37,453 nt of DNA from Planctomycetaceae bacterium (GTDB taxonomy: Bacteria > Planctomycetota > Phycisphaerae > Phycisphaerales > SM1A02): positions 1-37,453 of the forward strand of contig JAIXYQ010000011.1 in NCBI GenBank assembly GCA_027490145.1. Reading direction: 5' to 3'. Every line of letters starts with the position of its first letter. Positions within the stretch are counted from its first letter, which is position 1. The translations under genes were made by a program, and so were the position numbers. Positions 1 to 7,432 of the stretch are shown piece after piece. A model generated the notes under the pieces. The model ran no database searches and was not told where the DNA came from. It saw nothing but the letters and a program-made list of their open reading frames with translations.

Positions 1-120
1 CGCGCTCACGTCCGTCGCTCGGCGGGGCTGGCACCCGCCTCCGAACGCATCGTTCGTGCCGCCTTCGCGACTCCCAAAGCCGCGCAGCGCAGGGCCGCTC
101 GGTCGCTGCGGACGGCGCGG
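1..120. repeat. Dispersed repeat, left copy (inverted relative to 37316-37435)
   Basis: The reverse complement of this 120-bp block matches 37316-37435 at 115 of 120 positions by eye. Read in the orientation of the right copy, it contains a hairpin CGAACG-ATG-CGTTCG, and a GGCGGG/CCCGCC stem lies just beyond. Four of the five differences fall in the first hairpin, where the right copy reads CGAACA-GCG-TGTTCG, so the closing G-C pair is replaced by A-T and pairing is kept. The match stops sharply at base 120. It is a structured dispersed repeat; because the window begins inside it, an assembly break at a multi-copy repeat is the simplest reason it sits at the edge. No protein is supported. Confidence 0.85.
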
Positions 121-176
121 GGCATGTTGGTGACCGCGTGGCACGTCGCGCTGCGTGTGCCTTGTGCAGTTTGACC

Positions 177-209
177 ATCAAATACACCCTTCGGAAGGGT
201 GTTATTGAT
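177..209. terminator. Strong hairpin in the intergenic region, possible terminator
   Basis: ACACCCTT (184-191) and AAGGGTGT (195-202) form a perfect 8-bp stem around a CGG loop. A second 5-bp stem (ATCAA 177-181 with TTGAT 205-209) lies outside a 2x2 internal loop. There is no T-tract on either side, so it could end transcription from an unseen upstream gene or be a structured 5' element. The rest of 121-331, apart from this and the promoter below, shows no gene. Confidence 0.5.
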
Positions 210-263
210 GCCCAACCTGCAGGAACTGGTGCAGCGGGCTGGGTTGGGGAGGGGATTCGATCC

Positions 264-291
264 TTGACCGGTGGTGCCCTTGGGTTACCTT
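264..291 (+). promoter_or_regulatory. Candidate sigma70-type promoter for the SUMF1-like gene
   Basis: TTGACC (264-269) and TACCTT (286-291) are separated by 16 bp. They are followed by a ~40-nt leader containing a CGCACGTGCG palindrome and an AGGAGA Shine-Dalgarno just before the ATG at 332. This is one of the few places in the window with a recognisable -35. Confidence 0.45.
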
Positions 292-331
292 CGAACGCCC
301 CGCACGTGCGCGGGCTCCAGGAGACAGATTG

Positions 332-1471
332 ATGCACACTCCGTTGACTGCCGATCGTCGTACGCCGCTCACCGCGCGTCCCCGTGTCCTGATTGGCGCG
401 CGGGTCGCAACGACGTGTGTTGCCATGCTCTGGGTGGTTGCCATGACCACGCGGGCTGCCATGGCGCAGTGCCCCGGGGACATCACGGGGAACGGGGTGG
501 TGGACGGCGCGGATCTTGGCGCCCTCTTGACGACCTGGGGTGTTCCGCAGGGTCAAGGTGACCTGAACGGCGATGGAACGGTTGATGGCGCCGACCTTGG
601 GTTGCTGCTGACCAAGTGGGGCCCGTGCACCACGGTGCCGAGTTGGGCGACGCTGATCGAGGCGCAGCCGGATCCGGCGGTCGTGTGGGATGAGGGACTT
701 CGCGCTGCGATCACGGCGACGGGATTGGCTTGGCGCGTGAAGGACACAGCGACGCAGATGGAGATGCTGCTGATCCCGCCAGGGAGTTTCCAGATGGGGT
801 GCAGCGCATCGAACAGTTACGCGTGCAACAGCGCTGAAAGCCCCGTGCATACTGTGACCCTGACGAACGCGTTCTACCTGGGCCGGTGCGAGGTGACCCA
901 GGCGCAGTGGCAGGCCCGGATGGGCAGCAACCCGAGTTTTTTCCAGAGCCCCAGCAGCGATGTCCCTGCGGATCAGGTCCCCAACCGTCCTGTGGAGCGG
1001 GTGAGCTGGAACATGATCGCCGGTGCATTCGGCTTCATGGCCCAGACGGGCATGCGCCTGCCGACGGAAGCGGAATGGGAGTATGCGTATCGAGCCGGCT
1101 CCACGACGGCCTTCCACGGCTTCACGGGCTACCTGGACGGCACGAACGATGACGCGCTGGTGGGGAACATCGCTTGGTACACCTCGAACTCGAACAACCA
1201 GACCCGCCCTGTGGGCGGCAAGGCCGGCAACGGTTTTGGTCTGCACGACATGTCGGGGAATGTGTATGAGTGGGTGAACGACTGGTACTTGAGCAGCTAC
1301 TACGCATCCAGCCCAGCGCAGAACCCACCGGGGCCGTCCAGCGGCTTCTACCGTGTGTTGCGCGGCGGGGCCTTTTTCTACAACACGTCCTACCTTCGTG
1401 CGTCCTACCGCACCTACTCGCCCACCTTCTCGGAAATCACCATGGGTTGCCGTGCCGCGAGGAACCCCTGA
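332..1471 (+). CDS. Exported FGE-sulfatase (SUMF1-like) protein with two dockerin-like repeats
   Basis: The ATG at 332 is preceded by CAGGAGA with a 7-nt spacer. The N-terminus is twin-arginine-free but carries a hydrophobic stretch ending AAMA, with probable signal cleavage near residue 45. Two short EF-hand/dockerin-like repeats follow (about residues 48-68 and 75-96), each with N-G-x-V-D-G-A-D-L-G and ending in W-G. From about residue 143 to the end lies the FGE-sulfatase fold: IPPGSFQMGC, a conserved VTQAQW, RLPTEAEWEYA, GLHDMSGNVYEWVND, and a final RGGAF...RASYR...GCRA block. Family members include formylglycine-generating enzymes, but most bacterial relatives are of unknown function and I see no evidence for catalysis here. 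The paired calcium-loop repeats plus FGE domain are typical of planctomycete cell-surface proteins. It is monocistronic and ends 108 bp before the convergent gpmI. Confidence 0.85.
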   Translation: MHTPLTADRRTPLTARPRVLIGARVATTCVAMLWVVAMTTRAAMAQCPGDITGNGVVDGADLGALLTTWGVPQGQGDLNGDGTVDGADLGLLLTKWGPCTTVPSWATLIEAQPDPAVVWDEGLRAAITATGLAWRVKDTATQMEMLLIPPGSFQMGCSASNSYACNSAESPVHTVTLTNAFYLGRCEVTQAQWQARMGSNPSFFQSPSSDVPADQVPNRPVERVSWNMIAGAFGFMAQTGMRLPTEAEWEYAYRAGSTTAFHGFTGYLDGTNDDALVGNIAWYTSNSNNQTRPVGGKAGNGFGLHDMSGNVYEWVNDWYLSSYYASSPAQNPPGPSSGFYRVLRGGAFFYNTSYLRASYRTYSPTFSEITMGCRAARNP

Positions 1472-1491
1472 CGTTCCTTCACCCTCTCCCC

Positions 1492-1508
1492 CGGCGCCGA
1501 AGGCGCCG
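1492..1508. terminator. Hairpin between convergent genes
   Basis: CGGCGCC-GAA-GGCGCCG is a perfect 7-bp stem with a 3-nt loop, between the stop of the SUMF1-like gene (1471) and the stop of gpmI (1580). It has no T-tract. Its position suggests a bidirectional terminator. The rest of 1472-1579 shows nothing else. Confidence 0.5.
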
Positions 1509-1579
1509 CAAACAATCGCGCTAGGTGCTTGGCATGCCGACCCCCCAGAGGGAGCGACGGCCACGCGAGCACCGCAGGC

Positions 1580-3193
1580 TCACGCGATCAGGCTTGATCC
1601 CGTCATCGCCGCCGGCTTCGGCAGCCCCGCCATCGCCAGCATGGTGGGCGCGATGTCGGCCAGGCGGCCGCCATCGCGCAGGCGACGACCGCGGAACGAC
1701 TCGCCGAGCACCGAAAGCGGCACCGTGAAGTTCGTGTGAGCCGTCTGCGGCTCCCCGGTCCCGGGATCGATCATCTGCTCGGCGTTGCCGTGGTCCGCCG
1801 TCACGACCAGGCTTCCACCTCGCGCAAGCGTGGCGCGCGCGATCTCGGCGACGCAGGCATCGACGACCTCGCAGGCACGCGATGCCGCATCGAGGTTGCC
1901 CGTGTGGCCCACCATGTCGCCGTTGGCGAAGTTCACGATGATGAAGGGCTCGCAGTCGGCGGCGGCCAGCCGCGCCAGTACCGCATCGCGCACCCCGTGC
2001 GCGCTCATCTCAGGCTTGAGGTCGTAGGTCGGCACGTCCTTCGGGCTCGGCACGATCACGCGGTGCTCACCGGGGAACGGGTCCTCGCGGTAGTCGTTGA
2101 AGAAGAAGGTCACGTGCGGGAACTTCTCCGTCTCCGCGCAGCGGAACTGCGTGAGTCCCGCATCACTGATGACCTGGCCGAGGATCGCCTCCATGCGCGC
2201 GGGTCGCTCGAACGCGACCGTCACCGGCAGGCCTTCCTCGTAGTTGGCCATCGTCACGAAGCGAAGGTTGGCCGGCACGCGGCCTCGGTCGAAACCACCG
2301 CCGGGCAGCGCGCGGAACGAAGCCTCGTCGAGCACGAACGCCTTGGTGAGTTCGCGCGGTCGGTCGCCACGGAAGTTGAAGAAGATCACCGCGTCGCCGT
2401 CGCGCACGAAGCCCTCGCCGGCCGCAAGCAGGTGCGTCGGCGGCACGAACTCGTCGCCGTGCCGCGTGGGGCCCTCGGGATTCGCGTAGGCGTGCTCGAG
2501 CGCCGCGCGTGCATCGGTCGCCCCCTGCTCCATCGGTCCGACCAAGCATCGCCAGGCGCGCTCGACGCGCTCCCAGCGGTGGTCGCGGTCCATGGCCCAG
2601 AAGCGGCCCATGATGCTGCCGATCCGCGCGCCGATGCGGTCGACCGCGCGCTGCACGCGTTCGATGTAGCCACGGCCGGTGGTGGGCCCCGTATCGCGCC
2701 CATCGGTGATGGCGTGCACGATCACGCGCGCGCCGGGGAATGCCCGCGCGGCAGCCAGGTCGAGGATCGCCTCCAGGTGCGCCAGGTCGCTGTGCACAAG
2801 ACCATCGCTGCACAGCCCGAGCACGTGGACGCAGCCTCCGGTGTTGGTCGCGTGGTCGAAAGCGGACTGAAGGCCCGGATTCGAGGCGAATCGTCCGTCA
2901 CGGATCGCACGCGTGATCCGCATGAGCTCCTGGTCGACGATGCGTCCGGCGCCGATGTTCTGGTGCCCGACCTCGCTGTTGCCCATGACCGGCCCTTCGG
3001 GCGTCTCGGGCAGGCCCACGTCCTCGCCGCTCGTGCGGACCAGGGTGCTCGGCCACTCCCGGCGCATTGAGGCATCGAAGGGGCACTGGGCCCGGAGCAC
3101 GGCGTTGCCGGGGTCCTGCTCGGCGTGCGGGTTGCGGCCCCAGCCATCACGGATCACCAGGACGATCGGCGTGTTCACGGTCGGTGAAGCCAT
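1580..3193 (-). CDS. gpmI: 2,3-bisphosphoglycerate-independent phosphoglycerate mutase
   Basis: This cytosolic glycolytic enzyme interconverts 3- and 2-phosphoglycerate through a phosphoserine intermediate, using two Mn ions. The metal/nucleophile motif GNSEVGH places the catalytic serine at residue 73, and the first metal-binding aspartate is in IRDGWG (residue 16). Other family blocks are present in order: HAITDGRDTGP, RFWAMDRDHRWERV, FFNFRGDRPRE, EKFPHVTFFFN, SPKDVPTYDLKPEMSA, NGDMVGHTGN, VTADHGNAE, HTNFTVPL. At 537 aa the length is normal. The start codon at 3191-3193 has a TAGAGT hexamer only 6 nt upstream and no ribosome-binding site, so the transcript is probably leaderless. It is divergent from the yggS-like gene. 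Confidence 0.97.
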   Translation of the reverse strand: MASPTVNTPIVLVIRDGWGRNPHAEQDPGNAVLRAQCPFDASMRREWPSTLVRTSGEDVGLPETPEGPVMGNSEVGHQNIGAGRIVDQELMRITRAIRDGRFASNPGLQSAFDHATNTGGCVHVLGLCSDGLVHSDLAHLEAILDLAAARAFPGARVIVHAITDGRDTGPTTGRGYIERVQRAVDRIGARIGSIMGRFWAMDRDHRWERVERAWRCLVGPMEQGATDARAALEHAYANPEGPTRHGDEFVPPTHLLAAGEGFVRDGDAVIFFNFRGDRPRELTKAFVLDEASFRALPGGGFDRGRVPANLRFVTMANYEEGLPVTVAFERPARMEAILGQVISDAGLTQFRCAETEKFPHVTFFFNDYREDPFPGEHRVIVPSPKDVPTYDLKPEMSAHGVRDAVLARLAAADCEPFIIVNFANGDMVGHTGNLDAASRACEVVDACVAEIARATLARGGSLVVTADHGNAEQMIDPGTGEPQTAHTNFTVPLSVLGESFRGRRLRDGGRLADIAPTMLAMAGLPKPAAMTGSSLIA

Positions 3194-3199
3194 GCGGCC

Positions 3200-3205
3200 A
3201 CTCTA
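3200..3205 (-). promoter_or_regulatory. -10 element of gpmI (leaderless type)
   Basis: TAGAGT on the minus strand ends 6 nt before the gpmI ATG. Transcription starting at the usual distance would begin at or next to the start codon. No -35 is recognisable. Confidence 0.5.
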
Positions 3206-3217
3206 CCGCCGCCGCGG

Positions 3218-3223
3218 TACGCT
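3218..3223 (+). promoter_or_regulatory. Candidate -10 element of the yggS-like gene
   Basis: TACGCT lies 35 bp before the ATG at 3259 and would give a leader of about 30 nt that includes GGAAGG. It is 12 bp from the opposing gpmI -10. Confidence 0.35.
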
Positions 3224-3258
3224 CCACCCGAACCCTTGTGCATGGAGAGCACGGAAGG

Positions 3259-4053
3259 ATGACCACCACCTTGGCCACGGACACGGCACCACTCACCGGC
3301 GACGCTCTGCGAAGCCGCTACGACGAGATCAACCGCCGCATCGGCGAGGCTGCAGCCCGGTCGGGGCGCAAGGCATCGCAGGTCGTGCTTGTTGCAGTCA
3401 GCAAGACCGCCAGCATGGAACAGATCCGCGAGCTCGTCCAGGCGGGTCACGTGCACTTCGGCGAGAACCGCGTGCAGCAGCTCCAGCAGCGCGTGGCGCA
3501 GGTCGAGGAGTTCCAGGCGCGTCGGCGCGAGCTCTCGGGATCCGAGCCGGCGCCCGTGCGTTGGCACATGATCGGCTCGCTCCAGCGCAACAAGGTCAAG
3601 AAGGCCATCGAGTGCGCACGGCTCATCCACAGCGTGGACAGCATGCGCCTGGCCGAGGACATCCAGAACGCCGCGTCGCGGCGCGAGGAACCCGTCGACA
3701 TCCTCATCGAGGTCAACATCAGCGGCGAGGCCAGCAAGCACGGCCTGCACCCGCCGGCCGTGCGCCACGTGATCGAGCAGATCGACACGATGGTCAACGT
3801 GCGGCCGCGCGGGCTCATGTGCATGGCACCCAACACCCAGGATGCGGCCGTCGTGCGCGACGTCTTCGAGCGTTGCCGCGAGCTCTTCCAGGACATCCGC
3901 TCGGCCGGCGTGGGCGGCGATGCCTTCGACCTGCTGTCGATGGGGATGTCCAATGACTTCGAGGCCGCGATCGAGTGCGGCTCGAACATGGTGCGCATCG
4001 GCGGTGCGCTCTTCGGCGCGCCGGCCGTTCAGGACGAGCCCGGCGAAGGCTGA
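3259..4053 (+). CDS. YggS/PLPBP-family pyridoxal phosphate homeostasis protein
   Basis: Single-domain alanine-racemase-like TIM-barrel protein that binds PLP and buffers free PLP in the cytosol; the family has no known catalytic turnover. The PLP lysine is K49 in LVAVSKT. Further family signatures are HFGENRVQQ, WHMIGSLQRNKVK, IHSVDS, LIEVNISGE..KHG, GLMCMAP and FDLLSMGMSNDFEAAIECGSNMVRIGGALFG (phosphate-binding end). At 264 aa it is slightly longer than the usual ~230 because of an N-terminal extension. The ATG at 3259 was chosen as the first start giving a normal N-terminus; GGAAGG directly abuts it. Its last 25 bp overlap the convergent zinc-ribbon gene. Confidence 0.93.
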   Translation: MTTTLATDTAPLTGDALRSRYDEINRRIGEAAARSGRKASQVVLVAVSKTASMEQIRELVQAGHVHFGENRVQQLQQRVAQVEEFQARRRELSGSEPAPVRWHMIGSLQRNKVKKAIECARLIHSVDSMRLAEDIQNAASRREEPVDILIEVNISGEASKHGLHPPAVRHVIEQIDTMVNVRPRGLMCMAPNTQDAAVVRDVFERCRELFQDIRSAGVGGDAFDLLSMGMSNDFEAAIECGSNMVRIGGALFGAPAVQDEPGEG

Positions 4054-4508
4054 TCCGCCGCGTCGATGCGGCGTTGCGTCCTGGCATCCCAGCCACGGTG
4101 GTAGCGCGCGATCGGCATGCCCCGGAACGTGCTGCGGCAGCGGTAGCACGTCAGCCTCCACTCCGACCGCAACCACAGCACCACGTCGACGGCTGCGACG
4201 ACGAGCAGGGTCGCGACCAGGACCCATGGCGTGACGTAGCCCGCCAGTCCCACCGCGACGACCGAGAGCGCGAGCACCGCGACGATGACCGTGAGCCGCG
4301 GCGTCGATCGGTTGCGGTAGAGCGTGTCGCAGCCGCAGAGCACGCACTTGCGCAACTGCCCGGCGTCGTCGATGGCCCGCTCCCAGTCCAGGAAGTGCTC
4401 GCGTTCCTCACCGGGCCTGCCGACACGCAGGCGTGCGGGTCGCTCCTCGAGGCTGACCTCGGCCTGGCCCAGTCGCGAGCGGTCGGCTGCCCGTGCGGTC
4501 ACCTGCAT
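4029..4508 (-). CDS. Hypothetical zinc-ribbon membrane protein
   Basis: The product has 159 aa and no recognised family. Two cysteine pairs (C55/C58, with C60 following, and C121/C124) flank a hydrophobic hairpin of about two membrane helices (residues 72-90 and 94-113). The two halves of a zinc ribbon would meet on the same side of the membrane. The N-terminus is charged and probably cytosolic. The start at 4508 was chosen because a TACCAT -10 ends 7 nt upstream and the initial residues are otherwise unremarkable. Its 3' end overlaps the yggS-like gene by 25 bp. It is divergent from tmk with 55 bp between the starts. Confidence 0.7.
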   Translation of the reverse strand: MQVTARAADRSRLGQAEVSLEERPARLRVGRPGEEREHFLDWERAIDDAGQLRKCVLCGCDTLYRNRSTPRLTVIVAVLALSVVAVGLAGYVTPWVLVATLLVVAAVDVVLWLRSEWRLTCYRCRSTFRGMPIARYHRGWDARTQRRIDAADQPSPGSS

Positions 4509-4515
4509 GCAACGG

Positions 4516-4521
4516 ATGGTA
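4516..4521 (-). promoter_or_regulatory. -10 element of the zinc-ribbon gene (leaderless type)
   Basis: TACCAT on the minus strand ends 7 nt before the ATG at 4508, with no room for a Shine-Dalgarno. Confidence 0.45.
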
Positions 4522-4550
4522 CGGGGATCCACCGCCGATCCACGTCCCCG

Positions 4551-4556
4551 TAGCAT
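4551..4556 (+). promoter_or_regulatory. -10 element of tmk (leaderless type)
   Basis: TAGCAT ends 7 nt before the tmk ATG at 4564. There is no purine-rich ribosome-binding site. Confidence 0.5.
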
Positions 4557-4563
4557 CGTGCGC

Positions 4564-5205
4564 ATGAGACCAGGATGGTCGCTCGCGCTCCAAGGACGCT
4601 TCATCGTCTTCGACGGCCCGGATGGCAGCGGCAAGAGCACGCAGATCCGTCGGTTCGTGCAGGCGGTGCGTGATGACGGCACGACCGTGACCGATGTGCG
4701 CGAGCCGGGCGGCACGCCGATCGGCGAGAAGGTCCGTGAGATCCTGCTCGACCCGGCCAACGTCGAGATGGACGTGCGCTGCGAGATGCTGCTCTACATG
4801 GCCAGCCGCGCGCAGTTGATGGTCGAGCGCATCAGGCCGGCGCTCGCGGCCGGGCACATGGTGCTCAGCGACCGCTTCATCAGCAGCACGCTCGCGTACC
4901 AGGGCACGGCGGGCGGCCTGTCACCCGCCGAGATCCTGTCCGTGGGCGACGTGGCCATCGGCGGACGCTGGCCTGACCTGACCGTGGTCTTCGATGTCGA
5001 CGAGCGCGTGGCGGCGGGACGGCTCTCGCCGCTGCTTGACCGCATGGAACAGAAGGGCGCCGAGTTCCACCGTCGCGTCCGTGCGGGCTACCTCCAGCAG
5101 GCACGCGAGCGCCCCGATCGGCACCTCGTGGTCGATGCGTCGAAGGATCCCGACGCGGTCTTCGCCCAGCTGATCGCCGGCGTCACGGCGCACTGGCCAC
5201 GCTGA
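4564..5205 (+). CDS. tmk: Thymidylate kinase
   Basis: Phosphorylates dTMP to dTDP with ATP in the cytosol, on the path to dTTP. The P-loop GPDGSGKST is at residues 18-26; REPGGTPIGEKVR is the dTMP-binding motif with the DR(Y/F) equivalent in SDRFISSTLAYQG; the lid region is RMEQKGAEFHRRVRAGY. At 213 aa the length is standard. A longer reading frame is open upstream to 4324, but family alignment and the TAGCAT hexamer 7 nt away support the ATG at 4564. Its last 23 bp overlap the 3' end of gmk on the other strand, so two nucleotide kinases are arranged tail to tail. Confidence 0.96.
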   Translation: MRPGWSLALQGRFIVFDGPDGSGKSTQIRRFVQAVRDDGTTVTDVREPGGTPIGEKVREILLDPANVEMDVRCEMLLYMASRAQLMVERIRPALAAGHMVLSDRFISSTLAYQGTAGGLSPAEILSVGDVAIGGRWPDLTVVFDVDERVAAGRLSPLLDRMEQKGAEFHRRVRAGYLQQARERPDRHLVVDASKDPDAVFAQLIAGVTAHWPR

Positions 5206-5782
5206 GCCGCGAGCGCACGATCGCCGCGACGGCCTCGGTGCAGTGCATCAGGTCGTCGTTGACCACGAACGCATCGAAGGTGGTGCCGGCCTTGGCACGG
5301 GCGATCTCGCTGCGGCTCTCGGCGAACCGGCGCTGGATCGCGGTCTCGTCCTCACGGCCCCGCGCACGCAGCCGCCGCAGCAGCTCGCCCTCATCGGGCG
5401 GCAGGATGAAGATGCCCAGCATGCCCGGCATCGCGCGGCGCACGTTCTCCGCGCCCTGGACGTCGATGTCGAGGATCACGAGCCGTCCGTCGTCGAGCTG
5501 CCGCTGCACCGCATCGCGCGGCGTGCCGTACCAGTCCCGGCCGAAGACCTGCGCATGCTCGAGGAAGCGATCCTCGTCGATCCAGCGCTGGAAGGTCGGT
5601 CGGTCGATGAAGAAGTAGTCGATGCCGTCACGCTCTCCGGGCGACGGAGCGCGGGTCGTGGCGCTCACGCTGAAGGCGGCGTTGAACTCGCGCATGAGCC
5701 CGTGCACGATCGTGGACTTGCCCACGCCGCTGGGGCCGGCGATCACGAGCAGGAGACCGGGATGGGCAGGATCCGGGGACAT
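5183..5782 (-). CDS. gmk: Guanylate kinase
   Basis: Converts GMP to GDP with ATP in the cytosol. The P-loop is AGPSGVGKST (residues 15-24). GMP-binding signatures include SVSATTRAPSPGERDGIDY, FLEHAQVFGRDWYGTPRD and ILDIDVQGAENVR, and IFILPPDEGELLRRLRARG follows. At 199 aa it is a normal length. The start at 5782 was chosen over longer in-frame extensions because it aligns with the family and has a TAGATT -10 element 7 nt upstream. Convergent with tmk (23-bp overlap), divergent from the XRE gene. Confidence 0.96.
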   Translation of the reverse strand: MSPDPAHPGLLLVIAGPSGVGKSTIVHGLMREFNAAFSVSATTRAPSPGERDGIDYFFIDRPTFQRWIDEDRFLEHAQVFGRDWYGTPRDAVQRQLDDGRLVILDIDVQGAENVRRAMPGMLGIFILPPDEGELLRRLRARGREDETAIQRRFAESRSEIARAKAGTTFDAFVVNDDLMHCTEAVAAIVRSRLSVASAP

Positions 5783-5789
5783 CCGGACA

Positions 5790-5795
5790 AATCTA
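5790..5795 (-). promoter_or_regulatory. -10 element of gmk (leaderless type)
   Basis: TAGATT on the minus strand ends 7 nt before the gmk ATG. Confidence 0.5.
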
Positions 5796-5866
5796 CAGAT
5801 CCGTGACTGGACTGCGGCGCCCGGGGCCTTTGGGATCAGGGGGATTCTCCCGTCTGGAGGCACAGC

Positions 5867-7099
5867 ATGGACCAGGTCCTTGAGCGAAAGAGCACCATGC
5901 ACCGTTTCGTCAGCCTTGCGCAGGCCTACCGCGGTTGGTCCAAGACCCAGACCGCCGAGCGCCTCGGGCGCGAGGTCGCCAAGGTGGTTCCCGAGAGCGG
6001 CAACCCGAAGCTCGACCTCGTCGTGGCCATCGCGGATGCGCTGGAGTGGCCCGTGGGCGACGTGGCCGAGGCACTCTGGCGGCCCGGTAGCGGCGCGCGT
6101 GCACCAGGCGCGCGCACGCCCTTCCACGAGCTCGATGCCCAATCCCGCCAGGCGCACCGTGATGGTCGCTACCACGACATGCTCGACCTTGCGTCACTCA
6201 TGCTCGGTGCCGCCGCAACGGGCAATGAGCGGGCGATCGCCTTCAATCGCCAATGCGGTGCGCACGATGGCCTGGGGCAGTTCATGCGCAGCCTCTCGGC
6301 GGTGCAGCAGGGCCTCGTCCAGCCCGATGTCCTGCCGCGCACCCGGCTCATGCTTCGGGTGAACCTGGCGAGCGCGCACTATGCGCTCTGGCACCTCGTC
6401 GAAAGTCGCAGCATCGCGCACGAGCTCGTGCACCACTTCACCGACCATCCGCCGGTGGATCGATTCGAGCGCGTTGCCCAGGCCTTCGCGTTCCTGGTGC
6501 GCGGCCAGAGTTCACGCCGTGCGATCGAGCGCGATGCCCCGCAGGCCGGCGCGCACGCGGACAGCGCCCTGGGCGACCTGCGCGCGGCCCATGCGGCCTA
6601 CGCGTCGCTCGCCCATGCGTTCGACGATGCCAGCTACGCGGCCGTGGCGCGCACCTGCCATGGCGCGATCCTCGAGTGCGAGGCGCATCTTGGCTTGCGC
6701 GATCCGGCCGATGCCATGGCCGAACTCGAGGCCGGCATCGCGGGGGCGCTCGCGCAGGATCCGGCACCGCGCGGCGATCTCCTCGAAAGCCACGGTTGGT
6801 GGGCGGTCTGTGCCTGCAACGTGGCTGCCCGCTCGCTCGACGGCCCGGCACTGCACCGTGCGCTGGCGGTCTTCACCAACATGATCAGCGAGATCGCCGA
6901 AGCCACCGACAACTGGTCGCTGCGCGAGCGCTGCTTCAGCATCGAGCACGCCGCCCATGCCGACGATCCGTCGGCAGAGTGGCTGCTCGACCGAAGTGAC
7001 CTCAAGGTGCTGTGCGGCACCATGAGCCGGTTCCCATCGTTCCGACCCACGGGTTGGCGCATCCTCGAGCGCGCCCAGGTCCTGGAGGAAGCCTCATGA
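5867..7099 (+). CDS. XRE-type helix-turn-helix protein with long helical-repeat C-terminus
   Basis: A 410-aa predicted DNA-binding regulator. Residues ~11-70 look like an XRE/Cro HTH (KTQTAERLGREVAKVV, then NPKLDLVVAIADALEWPVGDVAEAL). The remaining ~300 residues are almost entirely alpha-helical and Ala/Leu/Arg-rich, compatible with TPR-like repeats, although I do not see clear TPR consensus motifs. A GGAGG at 5856-5860 is 6 nt before the ATG. The stop overlaps the start of the next gene (ATGA at 7096-7099), so the two are translationally coupled. No ligand or target is evident. Confidence 0.7.
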   Translation: MDQVLERKSTMHRFVSLAQAYRGWSKTQTAERLGREVAKVVPESGNPKLDLVVAIADALEWPVGDVAEALWRPGSGARAPGARTPFHELDAQSRQAHRDGRYHDMLDLASLMLGAAATGNERAIAFNRQCGAHDGLGQFMRSLSAVQQGLVQPDVLPRTRLMLRVNLASAHYALWHLVESRSIAHELVHHFTDHPPVDRFERVAQAFAFLVRGQSSRRAIERDAPQAGAHADSALGDLRAAHAAYASLAHAFDDASYAAVARTCHGAILECEAHLGLRDPADAMAELEAGIAGALAQDPAPRGDLLESHGWWAVCACNVAARSLDGPALHRALAVFTNMISEIAEATDNWSLRERCFSIEHAAHADDPSAEWLLDRSDLKVLCGTMSRFPSFRPTGWRILERAQVLEEAS

Positions 7100-7383
7100 A
7101 GCCAGTCCATCTCGTGCTGTGCGGCCTGCTGGCCGTCACCTTCCCAAGCGCATCGATCCTGCATGTCGCCGTGGCCGACCACGGCTGGTGGGGTGAGCAG
7201 CGCCGCAAGCTGCCGCCGTGGTGGGTCGGCACCGGGCAGACCGTCCGTGAACGCGTGTTCTTCGCCATGATGGATGTGCGCTTCGGCGTGCAGTGGATGC
7301 ACACCATGCAGGAAGAGGTGGTCATGCCGATGTGGCGGCAGTGGTGCCGCGAGTGGCATCGCCGCGATCAGAAGGGCAGCTGA
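7096..7383 (+). CDS. Small exported or membrane-anchored Trp-rich protein, coupled to the XRE gene
   Basis: Residues 1-27 of this 95-aa protein form a signal peptide or anchor (short K start, hydrophobic LVLCGLLAVTF core, SASILHVAVA). The rest is rich in Trp, Arg and His (several WW/W-R motifs, ending WCREWHRRDQKGS). No family recognised. It starts within the stop codon of the upstream regulator (ATGA), so its production is tied to that of the regulator. It could be an envelope protein whose expression reports on the regulator, or a precursor peptide; both are guesses. Confidence 0.65.
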   Translation: MKPVHLVLCGLLAVTFPSASILHVAVADHGWWGEQRRKLPPWWVGTGQTVRERVFFAMMDVRFGVQWMHTMQEEVVMPMWRQWCREWHRRDQKGS

Positions 7384-7420
7384 GCCGGCGATCTTGGGCG
7401 CCATGCGGGCGCTCGCGATC

Positions 7421-7426
7421 TACACT
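7421..7426 (+). promoter_or_regulatory. -10 element of the cytochrome c/HEAT gene (leaderless type)
   Basis: TACACT ends 6 nt before the ATG at 7433, which argues for that start over the in-frame ATG at 7403. Confidence 0.45.
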
Positions 7427-7432
7427 CGGTTG

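Noticed and set aside
6..215. Small protein encoded in the terminal repeat (minus strand)
   Set aside because: The frame is open in part because of GC-rich composition. The two repeat copies differ in ways that preserve hairpin pairing and not codons, so structure explains it better.
247..263. GGGATTCGATCC resembling a tRNA T-arm
   Set aside because: No pairing T-stem, acceptor stem or anticodon arm can be built around it.
1736..3070. Long open frame antisense to gpmI
   Set aside because: Arg/His/Val-rich translation typical of the shadow frame of a GC-rich gene; gpmI has all family motifs on the other strand.
7403..7432. ATG at 7403 as the start of the cytochrome c gene
   Set aside because: It adds ten residues before the signal peptide and lies upstream of the TACACT element; 7433 fits both the signal peptide and the promoter.
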